Source: Boswellia sacra (lineage: Eukaryota > Streptophyta > Magnoliopsida > Sapindales > Burseraceae). Taken from it: a DNA stretch of 64,000 nt. The position numbers and the translations under genes were made by a program. Shown here one piece after another: positions 35,826 to 46,346 of the stretch. A model generated the notes under the pieces. That model searched no databases. It saw only the letters and a program-made list of their open reading frames with translations, and was not told the DNA's origin. The DNA lies in the NCBI GenBank assembly GCA_013180625.2, contig SNVD02012212.1, forward strand, positions 62,001 to 126,000, given 5' to 3'. Every line of letters starts with the position of its first letter. Position 1 is the first letter of the stretch.

Positions 35826-36059
35826 TTGCTACTCGGAAGAACGTTTCAGCTCGGTTGAAAGACATTGTGGCTCAGAGAAATACTGCAGCCCGGAAAAGCC
35901 AAAAGACACTACTGCTTAGAGAAATGCTACAGTTGATTAAACATTTGTTCTCTCTTCTACCCCTTCACATGCCACACGCTCCTCTCTTTTTCGTTTTTTC
36001 GTCTTTTTTTTTTTTTTCTTTTCTTCCAGTTCCAGCCTGACGCTTGCAATCTTGCATTT

Positions 36060-36158
36060 AGCCTGAATTCTTCTCTCATTCACAGCCGCCACCTCAAACT
36101 TCTTTCTTTTTTCTTCTTCTTCTTCTTCTTCTTCTTATCTCTCTCTTCTTTCTTCTTT

Positions 36159-36200
<42 letters not shown>

Positions 36201-36205
36201 CGTAA
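36060..36205. repeat. Pyrimidine-rich tract with (TTC)n and (CT)n microsatellites
   Basis: TTCTTC units at about 36105-36137 pass into an uninterrupted CT run at about 36160-36197. The wider stretch 35940-36200 resembles a plant 5'-UTR. Confidence 0.85.
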
Positions 36206-36491
36206 CACTTGCTCTCACTTTGTTCACTGACTGACTTATAATCGAAAATTCAGAGAAGTGTCATAGCTCGGAAAGACCATTGCAATTCAGAGAAGTGTTG
36301 TAGCTCGGAAATATGCTAGCTCGAAAAAGTTTCGGCTCTCCAAAAATTCATTGCAGTTCAGAGAACCATTACAACTTCCGAAACAATTTAACTCGGAAAA
36401 GTTTCGGCTCTCGAAAAAGCCATTGTAGTTTAGAGAACTGTCGCTGCTTAGAAAAGATTGCATTTCAGAGAAGATTAGGCGCACGTTTGCT

Positions 36492-36714
36492 GCAGCCTTA
36501 GCTTGAAATTCTTTTCTTAGGCATAAGAGGCTTCTCTGCACAGCCTGCATCTTGGTAGAACTGGTGACAAGGTACCAATATTCTTCAGTCACCAGAGTTC
36601 GCAGTGGCAGCTCTAGCAACAATAGGCATGATCTTCACAGACCTTTTCTCTTGGAATTGCATCAAACACACAAATACTTCCGTCATAGAAGATTGCTAGC
36701 TGAGCTTTGGAAGC
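36492..36714 (-). pseudogene. Captured, spliced TIFY/JAZ gene fragment
   Basis: The minus strand reads a TIFY block (AQLAIFYDGSICVFDAIP then EKV) joined without an intron to sequence matching exon 3 of the TIFY gene at 43842-46346. That is joined in turn to sequence matching the end of its last exon. In the resident gene the first two segments are separated by an 84-base intron (44735-44818). Exon 4 and parts of exons 3 and 5 are missing, and several frame breaks follow the TIFY motif. This is a cDNA-derived, internally deleted copy inside the non-coding LTR element, in the same orientation as the element and as the resident gene. It does not encode the Jas motif. Confidence 0.8.
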
Positions 36715-38360
36715 CCGGTTCTTTGAATTGAAAATTCATTACAGAAAATGTGGCCAACTAAAGAGATTTATAAAGGTATAATTTATCACTTGCAGGCAGG
36801 GTATTTATTGCACAAATGTTAGGACATGCATCCGAGCACAATGATTCACGCTTATTCCGAGCTGCCATGGGAAGTAAAGTAACATAATTTTCAGCTGATT
36901 AGCTTGAGTGGAACTGTGAGGATATGCAAAATATTTTGACAAAGACGTTAAGTGCCCATGCGAGATTGCACTGGCTAGGCCTAGGTGATTCCATAATGTG
37001 AATGGGCTTTATGAATCAGTAGAGCAGTAGATAGAATGGAATTGATGCTTGAATGATTTTGGGAATAAAATATTAATTCCCAAGAGAATGTCAAATAATT
37101 AAATTTGAGATTGTTATAATATTGGCATTCGGGAGTGGATGCCAAGTAGCTCAGCTCAAATCAGCTCAACAAGGGATGTTTATTTAGAATGCTACTTTAG
37201 CTTTAATAAATATGAGGCCAGTAAATATAAAGAATAGCAATAAAATTATCATTGGGTTTTAATGAATAATTCGTAAGATAATAAAAGAGTGGCCGTGCAT
37301 CACATGCAAAATTCCGAGAAATGCAAAAGTCTGAATAAAAAAAAAATCCCAGTATTACAAAAATTCGAAGTAATGCAAAATTCTGAGCAGTGCAAAATTA
37401 CCAAGCTAGAACTTCCGAGCTAAACAATGCCGACTTGATGTTCGGGAAAGAAGGCAGAAAAGTTGAATGAGTAAATACCGAAACTAGCATGATTTGTTTC
37501 TCTGGAAATTTTGAAATTTATCATGACATTCACCATCAAATGAACTAGTCACGTTAAAGGAAGCCACCAAGTTTAATTAAAAAAAAAAAAAACCAAAATA
37601 CTGCATGACATCTTGAAGAAGAGACAAATGGCTATTATACAAAAGCTATCAAATTATTTATTTTCAAAGCTAAGGTAATAAGGTAATTTAACCTTGGACT
37701 AATGAAATTCATTCATCTATGCATGAAATTGAGTGGAAGATTACGTGGCCTGAGATTCACAAGAAGCCAAGAAATGGCAATCCAAATAACAAGTGATGCA
37801 CCAATGGACAAAATGGATGGGCATCGGATTTGAATAAATAATTCGTAAAAGAACAAAAGAGTGGGCATTAGTTAATGTATTGAACATGCAAAAACATTGA
37901 AGCGTCCGAGCTTCCGAACATGACAATGCCTCAGAAATGTCCAGGCTTCCGCCAAAACAATGCCTCGGAAATGTCCACATTAAAACTTCTGACTACAAAA
38001 TTCCGAGCAATAAAGACAACATGATTGCTCTTGATGGTTAAAGCCAAGCCATGTAATCCTAGAAGAATTATTTACATGGTTGAATATACTTAATCGGAAG
38101 AGGACAAAATCAAAGCTACCTGAGCAAGGCGTAGGCGTATTAAGTAGAAATTTACCGAGGCCAACATATATTACATATTTTCACAGAAGACAACATGCTT
38201 GCATTAAATAAAAGTATAATGCCAAATGGTCAATGTTGAGTGAATGATACCGATCATAAAAAGCATGGAAATATCAAAGTTAGGAGTCAAACTTGGACTC
38301 ATGGGTACTGAGGTAAAGCATACTTTCATGAATAGCAAATGCCGGGAGCACTACAAAATT
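36715..38360. other. Internal non-coding part of the large LTR element
   Basis: Short recurring words such as GCAAAATTCCGAG, GAGCTTCCGA and CTCGGAAATGTCC occur near 37320-37430 and 37900-37980. No coding domain or RNA gene was recognised. Confidence 0.45.
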
Positions 38361-38381
38361 GTTCCTACAAACAGTGCCAAA
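38361..38381 (-). promoter_or_regulatory. Putative degenerate primer-binding site of the large element
   Basis: The minus strand reads TTTGGCACTGTTTGTAGGAA directly inside the right LTR. It resembles, with mismatches, the TTTGGCGCCGT...GGGAAC primer sites of several plant Gypsy lineages. Confidence 0.5.
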
Positions 38382-39195
38382 TGTTGATGTCAAAAATTAG
38401 ATTAACATCAAGACATGCAATAGGAGATCGAATCACATATCCGCTAAAAAAAATACAATAATTCCTCTTGAAGTGCAGTAGTCTACGATTCGTTCCATGA
38501 AATTTCGCTCCAAGTTTGTCGTTCTCTCGCTTTTATCAACCTTCTTGATGAATTTATTTCAACTATAAAACACACAAAGTTAATGGACGTCGAGATCCAC
38601 CCAACATTTGGCCCTCCAATGCTCAGGTAAGCTATGAGGAGTAGTATTTTAAGTAGGTAATGCAAACTAAAGAGCTACAAGCCAATCACATAGAATGATA
38701 ACCAATCATAGCAATAGGAGTTAAAATAGAGGGGAGAATGGTGGTGATGAATACTAAATTGTGAATAGTGAAACATAAACAGTAGATGTAAACAGTAATA
38801 TGTGAACAGCAATCAAGAATAGTGTTTTATGAATAGTCTAATCTATAGTAGATTGTAAACAGTAAAGTAGAACTAGCTACTTCGTTACCAAAAAAATGGC
38901 ATCATCTTCTTCAAGTCTTGAGTGGGTATTTATAGGCCCTTTTACACATGCTTTCAATCTCGATCTTTCATTAAATATGAGGTGGCATAATCGCATGATG
39001 CCAAGTGTTTTTCTAGAAGGCATCCAATTAACCCACATATTTTAAATTTAGAATAATGTGTGATTGTCAAGTGTCACATATCAATATTTATCAATTTATA
39101 CTAGTTTCCCTAATCACAAGTCTGAAATATAAAGTCACGTTACAGTCAACGTGACTTCATATTTCAGGCTTGTGACTAGTGGAATATTTTTGCCA
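38382..39195 (-). repeat. Right (5') LTR of the large element
   Basis: 814 bp, matching 18932-19240 plus 26720-27189. Near its outer end a perfect-looking hairpin occurs at about 39108-39180 (GAAATATAAAGTCACGTT ... AACGTGACTTCATATTTC). The left copy lacks the second arm in this form. Confidence 0.7.
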
Positions 39196-39554
39196 TTAAC
39201 AATTTTTTATTCTGCTTTTCAATTATGTGAATGCAAAATGACATATTAGAAACGATGAAAGAAAACGATTTGAAAAGGGGTGAAATGAGGGAGATAAGTG
39301 AATTTAATGAAACTTGATCGGATGTAAATGTTATTTGCCGTAGCAAAATGTGGAAAGTTTTTGGAGGCCCAGCGTTGGTTCATGGACTAGACTTAATCCC
39401 TGTCAGGCCAAGAAAGAAACAGGCGGAGCACAATAGAGGGTGATGGGCCCATAGTGTTCCAGAAGAAAGTAGAAAGAAATGAAATGAAGGTGGGAAGCAA
39501 GCAAAATAAAGGAAGAATCTCGTAGAGTAGTCAAAAACCAATAATAAGAAAAAG

Positions 39555-41573
39555 ATGGGAGAGTTATTGTTAGGTGGATCACAGTCCTCGCTTCTCCTCC
39601 TACACCCCAGCCTTGGAATTCCCAACCGACCTGCTGCCTGCACCTTTCCGCTCAGATACTCTAACAGCACCAACATCAACTATCAAGGACTTGAGATTTC
39701 TTCTAAGCGGATCGCTACTGCTACTGCTCGGGTGGTCTCCTCTGACTCCAAATCCTCTGCTACAATCACCAATACTATAGACTCTGCGACCGACGGGGTT
39801 GACATCCAACCTGATATTGGCGGCGGCGGCGGCGGCGGCGATATTGGAGATAAGTTTGGCGGCGGAGGCGGTGGTGGTAGCGGAGGAGGTGGTGGTGGTG
39901 AAGGTAAGAACGAGGGAGAAGAAGAATCGGGTGAAGAGAGCGGGAAGAAGAAGATGGGGATGTCAATGTCTCAGAAACTGACCCTTGGTTATGCTGCCCT
40001 TGTTGGAGGTAAAATATTGTAAAATGACACAACAGTTACTAGTTCCTTATAATAACTTTGAGCTGTAGTTTTGTGGAAGATCATTTTTTAATTTATTTAT
40101 TTATTTTGCTAAGCAGGTGTTATTATGAAGGCTGTTTCTGGGTTTGAAAATTATACTTCTGTTGGCATTTTCCTGTGAAAATTAAATTAATTTTGGCTCT
40201 TCCCTTTCAATTCTTTTGCCTTCTGTGGGCCTTTCCACTACCTGCACGAGTGTTACTGTGTTAGAACTGTAACGATACTTTGATGCTGTGTCCTATTGTG
40301 TGTCCCCTTCGTAGTTCTTGGATGATGAGAATTGTGTATTGATATTGAGTATATTTGTGTTATGCTGCTCAACAGTCGGTTGATTAGCGATTTCTTCAAT
40401 GTCGAATTTATTCTATTTCATGTTTTGTTGGATGCTTGCATGGACCTAGAATTGATTTGTTACTTTGTAATTTTTAGTATTGGTATTGCGTTGCCTTTAA
40501 TTTTATTTTCTATTTGTCGACAGTGGGTGGTCTTATGGGCTATTTGAAAAGTGGCAGCCAGAAGTCACTCTTAGCAGGAGGACTGTCAGCCTCGCTTCTA
40601 TATTACGTGTATACAGAGCTTCCCACGAAACCAGTCCTGGCGTCATCCATAGGGCTTGGTAAGATATCACTGCTCTCTTATTTTATGATATCATAAGAAT
40701 AGTTTTAAGTTCATGCTGTTAGGTTATGGGGTGCAGTGTCATAATGCAGGACAAGACTGAATTGCAGAGGTTTAATGTTAATGGATTATTTTACAACGAG
40801 TCATTCAGTGTTAATCTAATGAGATACATATTGAATTTGATTTTGTATTCCAGTATCTGTGTATGTTTGCAACTTGATTTGAATTTGATAAAGATTTGAA
40901 AACTGAGTTCAAGGAGGACCAATAGGAACTTCTTTTGTTATTAATGTTTTAGTGTTGGATTCTAATCCAATAATGAGATAAAACTAAATAAGCATGAAAC
41001 CAAAAAAAAAAAATATATGTATTCATTTATGTGTCTATCTTCCTTTGTGAGTATTAAAATAAAGAATTGCGTTTACAAGGGAATGGATAAGTGAAGTACT
41101 TCTTTAAAAATTCTTCCAGCTTGAAGTTGGGTTAACTTGGATTTAGCAGGACGTTGACGGTCAAAGGCTTATTCCTTGAGTTTCATTTTGGCAATGGATT
41201 GTACAAGTAACTTTTGGTAACTGAACCTCTAGGATTACCGGTTGACAGTCCTAGGCTTTCCTTTATATGAGTTGTTTTTCATAACATATGTGATGTAGTT
41301 TCTTGAATTTTTAGTCTAAAGCTAATGGACCAGCTAGAATTACACGCTCACTCACTATGAAAGACCATTATCTCTTTCTTTATCCACTTTGTTAAGTTTA
41401 ACCTAACTGCTTTTTTTCGTGTTTCTTTTTAAGGCTTGTCTGCTGCGCTTTTGGTAGTAATGGGTTCTCGTTTTAAGAAGTCAGGGAAGGTATTTCCAGC
41501 CGGTGTTGTCTCTCTTGTGTCACTTGTGATGACGGGGGGGTACCTGCATGGCATCATGCGTAGTCTACACTAA
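39555..41573 (+). CDS. FAX2: FAX2-like chloroplast fatty-acid exporter (Tmemb_14 family)
   Basis: Three coding exons: 39555-40008, 40524-40658 and 41434-41573, all GT-AG with matching phases, giving 242 codons plus a stop. The start is the ATG at 39555. Residues 1-~60 are Ser/Thr/Arg-rich, like a transit peptide. Residues ~88-117 are Gly-rich, encoded partly by a GGC repeat, followed by an acidic-basic linker. The C-terminal ~100 residues form the Tmemb_14 domain with about four short hydrophobic helices: LTLGYAALVGGVGGLMGYLK, SLLAGGLSASLLYYVY, GLSAALLVVMGSRF and GVVSLVSLVMTGGYLHGIM. Length, Gly linker and domain match Arabidopsis FAX2 (At3g43520), which resides in the plastid envelope and moves free fatty acids outward. 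The reading frame is intact. It starts only ~360 bases from the LTR element. Confidence 0.9.
39820..39840 (+). repeat. GGC repeat in FAX2-like exon 1
   Basis: An uninterrupted GGC run encodes a poly-Gly stretch and is followed by further GGT/GGA glycine codons to about 39903. A likely site of length variation. Confidence 0.85.
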
Positions 41574-43841
41574 AATGAACATAGTGTACTAAGATGGTGA
41601 TGCTTGCAACTGTGTTTCAGCACACCTGTCTATGTGGTATCTGCGATCAGTTATTTTTCCTTTTTTATTTTTTGTTGGCATGTAAAGTGTTTGAATCTGG
41701 ATGTTGCCGTTTCGAGCTTTTCATTGACTTTAACAGGTCTACCTTGCTTTGCTTTTGGTATGCACACGTTGTGTTGCACATGCCAGCGTATGTTTACAGT
41801 TTTCCTCCTAGGTTCCAATACTTCTTTTCTAAACGAAGTCTCATCTTACCCTTTGTTTAAACTTTTTTCTTTTTATTTACATCTGACATCATTAGGATAA
41901 GACGAATAACCAGTAGATTTTCAGAATTGCTTGAGGGTGAATTCTCCATGGACCACTATTCAAGGGAAGCACTGCAAAATGCTTCATTGCGTGGCCTCAG
42001 CAAGTGATAGATCGGGGAAAAAAAACAGAGAGAGAGAATGATACAGAATTAGCTTTCATGGCAGCCCAAGAAAAGTAAACATACATGGTACTATAAGAAA
42101 TCAGGGAGACTAGCGTAACTTGAAACTTAGAGAAGATTTAAAAACAAAACTCTGCTCAGCTCTAGGAGGAAAGAATTTCATTTCAGACTATATTGTGATT
42201 GTAAAAACCAATGAACTTTGACATTTGTATCGCTTAGCTTGCATGGACAAGTCACTCTTGTTGGAGAAAATTTGTTGGCAGTGTAACTAACTGAGCTAAG
42301 TTGGCATGTTGTGGAACTGTCTACTTGACTAATTAATACGCTAATTTGTAATTAAATACAAGATAACTAACTTTAACTAATCAACCTATTTAATAAATGT
42401 AGCTGACTGAGCTAATGAGATCGATGTTCAGGATGTGTGGTTATGTTTGCGGCTCTAGGTTTGAGTTTGGGTTGCTGGATTACGTTTTGTTGTCTTATAA
42501 GATTAGTTGAGGAATGGTTCAGAGCCGAAGACCACGATTATCCAAAAAAAAAAAAAAAAATTTCAAGTGTGTTCTGTTGCAACTGATCCTAATTCTCTAC
42601 CAACTTTCGCGAGCAAGGAGTGAGTTTAAAAATGAGTTACAGGTTGCCTCTTTCCTTACGTAACCCTTTGAGGATGTCAGTCCGATAGTGAGAGTCATTT
42701 TGCGGTCAAGACTTGTACCGTTTAAACAGAGATAAGAACAGCTGAGTCAGAAAACGCTGCAGAAAGCTAGGTCCTAACATTAAGCATGGGACCTGTAAAA
42801 CCTGTTAGCTGTCGGAGTCGAAGTCATAATCATCCGCTATGAATTAGTAAAAAGACCATCCGATACATCAATGGAAAATCGTCAAATGCAGCATTATAAC
42901 TCGGAACCAGAAGCGACAAATTCGTAACAACATTTTCTTACAGAAACAGCAAAACCCATTGCTTAGCAAGGCACCCCTTCGCACTCATGGATGCATTTTA
43001 GAAACCCAATCAACTCAGAAACCTATCTGAAAGAGAGAGGAATTATGTATACAAGGATACTGATGAACTCTGTCCGTCCACGTGTGGTTTTCGAGTAAGT
43101 TCTTTTTCCACTATTTCACATTCATAATTGTTAAAGAATAATGTTGCATCTCACGTCAACATCAACCACTTCCCATTGGATGCCATAAACACAATTTTGG
43201 AGTTTACGATATACTTTTTTTCTAAGAATAGTTTATGAAGACGATGTTTCTATAGCATCATTACCAAAGAATAACAGAGAACCTCCTCTGTAAAACCCCC
43301 CTCACCCCCTTAGCATTAGACATGGAATTTTTTTCTTCTCCCTTTTGGACACTGGTGATAAGAGAGATCATCTCTTCAACATATTCCACAACCTGGATAT
43401 CTGGGTTGACATTGTAATCATAAAATCCACACAACAACGAGACACTTATGTAGGCATCGAATAAACACACCATATATATTTTTAAGCATCATAAAGTTCT
43501 GACAGTCAAATAGCAAATGCCAGCTGATATAGGTTCGTCATTGTGACTTGTGAGGTAGTTTAGAGATATCAGATACCAATCCTTAAGTTAGTCGCAAAGG
43601 TTTAATAGATATTTCAACCGCCTTTGTCCATTTATAGCAAACATGTGAACAAATTCTCTGCTACCAGCATAGCATGCACTCATAGAGAGAAATTGCACAC
43701 CTACCGCCATTCAAGTCCAAAAGCAATTCAAATATCATCACACCCACTGCGCTTGAATTTTTACGGTAATAGTACAGAAAGTCCAGAGTACATAAGCAGA
43801 TAGAAGCTGTCCATTATTTACTACTACATTCTAAGCTTATT
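41574..43841. other. Intergenic region between two convergent genes
   Basis: The FAX2-like 3' UTR probably reaches to about 41880, and the TIFY gene's 3' UTR lies just left of 43842. Between them no gene, RNA gene or element boundary was recognised. Confidence 0.5.
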
Positions 43842-46346
43842 TCAGGCCACGTTGGATGTAGCCTTAGCTTGAAATTCTTCTTCAGGCATGGGAGGCTTTT
43901 CAGCATAGGCTGCATCTGCTGACATTTCAGCATTGAAGTTGGCTTTTGTATCGTCAGACAGTTTTGACTCTGATTGAGCAGGATAAGGGTTCTTGCTAAC
44001 CAACCTGCAAGAAGATAAAAGGGTAGAAAAACTAAGAAAATTGTCAGAGAAAATTTAACCTATTCATACTGCTTACCAGTACATAATGAATATTAATGCC
44101 TAACATAATGGGAACATGTACGTCCACTAATCCAAAAACAGTTGGCAATAATTTGACTTTGACCTTCCCTAAATTAATTGCAATGGAATAGATAATAATG
44201 GGGCTGTAACATCATTCAGTCAAGGATATTGTGGTTCTATAAGAGCTTCAAGTAGATATGAGTGGCAGCTTTGATGTGATAATAAACAACAGCTTTCTTT
44301 CTCTCAGGGAAACATAAGGGGATGAAGATCGAAGTGTTAAAGCAGGTACCTGTCCCGTCTCTTCTCAAAAAACCGTTGAAGTGAGTGTCTCCTTGCAATA
44401 GGTAATTCTGTACCACAGAGAATTGCAGTAACAGCCATAAACTAGGTTAGATTACAATTACCTTGAAATGGAAAAAGCATTTAATATCTACACTCAACAA
44501 AACTTGTCACAGTCAAAAGATGAAACAGCTACCAGCTTGCAACTTGCAAAAGGACGAGTTCCTTTGCGTAGGATAAGGGTGCATCCGTGGTGAAGCCAGT
44601 GGAGATGCGGTACTTAGCAGTGAAGGAGACCTTGATAGAACTGGTGACGAGGTAGGACAGTTGGTATCAATATTTTTCATGTCACCAGTGTTGGCAGCGG
44701 CAGCCGCAGCAGCAATAAGCATGATCTCACGGACCTAAGCCCATAAATGACAGTAAGACTTGATATTTACTCTCATCTGGAAAAATACCAATGTCAATAA
44801 AGTTTTAGGTATGCCCACCTTTTCTGCAGGAATTGCATCAAATACACAAACGCTTCCATCATAGAAGATTGTTAGCTGAGCTGGAGCACAGGTTTGTGGC
44901 ATTTACTCCGGATGTTAGCATTGGCCTTTACAACAAAAAAAGAAGGCACTAAAAATTCACATTATGATATAGCGGAAGCCTGACATGTATACACTTAGCA
45001 GCAAATGCATCATAAGATATGATTATTTTACGAGTCAGTGCAGAAATTTTGTAAAGGGTAGCCCCCTGCACCATTCAAATCACATAGGAAATGCCCAGTT
45101 TCATGTTTTGAACCTTCTTCTAAGTCAAACTATAAAAGAAAGTGAGAAGCTACCAGCAGCCACCTTGCGAATACAAGAAATCCTTCTTTGAAGAAATCGT
45201 CCACCACTATGAAATCATCGCATCAGTGGAAAGAACAGAAGTCATTTAAATACAAATATTAAACAATCATTATTTCTGGTTTCGATCATGCTTGTCAAAG
45301 ATCTACTATTGTATTTTTGACTTACCACTAAATTGCTCAAGAATCACTATACACAATCTGAACTAATTCCCTACTCATATTAGGCACTCAGAGAACCAAA
45401 CCTCCAACATCTCCTGAGATCAAAATAGTATACAACCCCTCTGCAAACCCATCTCCTGAATAAGTAGAATGATACTAAACTTTAGAGTACTTCAAGAGAT
45501 CAAAATAGTACTGAAACCGCTAAATACTTGTAAATGGCGTTACAACTTTTCAAAAGCAGAAATTCACATGATACTACTACTTACCACTTGATCTCTTTTT
45601 TTATTTATTTTTTTAGCAAAAAATCGACTGCTATAAGAGCTCTTGGCCAAGCAAGCATGCATCTGGACTAAAATTTTTAACAAACTAGATCAAAAGAAAT
45701 TAGCCCTCAATCAAGGTCCTCGTTGCACCTAACAGCAATCAAGAGACTAAACAGCCTCCTAACAGCGAGTAAAAAGCAGATAAGCTTGAAAAAAAACACT
45801 ACACAATTAAGTATAAAAGAATGCCCACCAAAAAAAAAAAAAATTGCTGCAAAAGTCACTTTAGACTCTTAGCACCCCACAACACAAAGCCAGCCCCAAC
45901 CCATCCTGCACGTTTAAGTGCTTTGCGCTTATTTTCTCCTCTTAAACAACATAAAATTCAAGCCTTGCCTTGCGTGTCGTTTCAAGTCTCTATGATTCCT
46001 AATACTCATTATATATAATTACAAAAACAAAAATTCACATAACATCATTTAATTATACTAATTTTATCCCGAAAAAATAAAATAAAACTGGTTCTAATCA
46101 CCGCAAAACAACAGAAAACAAAGGTAAAATTTTGTACCTTAATTAAACTTACACATATCTAATAACCTTATAAGAAAAAAAATTAAATTCAAAAGCACAC
46201 CTGGCGGAGTTGGCGTTGCCCCAAAACATTTTCGCCCCCAATAAATCACTTCCTTCAGCAGATCCAGCACCTACTCCTTTTCCGACGTCGTTTTTCGCAA
46301 CCTCCTCTTCTTTAACCTTGGGCTTCATCTCGTCAACACACTCCAT
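43842..46346 (-). CDS. TIFY3/JAZ11-12-like jasmonate ZIM-domain protein, possible frame break
   Basis: Five exons: 46346-46201, 44925-44819, 44734-44533, 44407-44350 and 44004-43842. Exon 1 starts at the ATG at 46346 (MECVDEMKPKVKEEEV). Exon 2 carries the TIFY/ZIM motif QLTIFYDGSVCVFDAIPAEK, used for JAZ dimerisation and NINJA binding. Exon 3 has VREIMLIAAAAAAANTG and a Ser/Pro-rich linker. Exons 4-5 carry the Jas motif LPIARRHSLQRFFEKRRDR, which binds COI1 and MYC factors, then an acidic tail ending TSNVA. The Jas variant and length (~225 aa) fit Arabidopsis JAZ11/JAZ12 (TIFY3A/3B), repressors of jasmonate-responsive transcription. Oddity: joining exon 1 to the obvious exon 2 acceptor puts the TIFY motif out of frame by 2 bases (676 coding bases in all). 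Either an indel, a missed short exon or an assembly error explains this. Confidence 0.8.

Larger units (their letters stand above)
18932..39195 (-). mobile_element. Large non-coding LTR element (LARD-like), split by nested insertions
   Basis: Direct repeats of ~0.8 kb, each beginning TGTTGATG on the plus strand and ending near CCCA/GCCA, lie at 18932-27189 (interrupted) and 38382-39195. Next to the right copy the minus strand reads TTTGGCACTGTTTGTAGGAA, resembling the TTTGGCGCC-type primer-binding sites of plant Gypsy elements. That makes the right copy the 5' LTR and the element minus-strand. The 11.2-kb interior shows no gag, protease, RT or integrase. It holds several distinct tandem arrays, a hAT-like element, fold-back elements, another pair of repeats and a spliced TIFY gene fragment. 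No clear target-site duplication was found at the outer ends, so the pairing of the two repeats is probable rather than proven. Confidence 0.6.

Noticed and set aside
43261..43473. 70-residue minus-strand open frame
   Set aside because: No recognisable domain, no splice partners and ordinary length for chance; not reported as a gene.
45176..45218. Possible 43-base extra exon of the TIFY gene (minus strand, between an AG near 45219 and a GT near 45175)
   Set aside because: It has usable splice signals and phase, but its product does not resemble TIFY3 proteins and it does not join well to the exon 2 acceptor. Kept only as an alternative explanation of the frame break.
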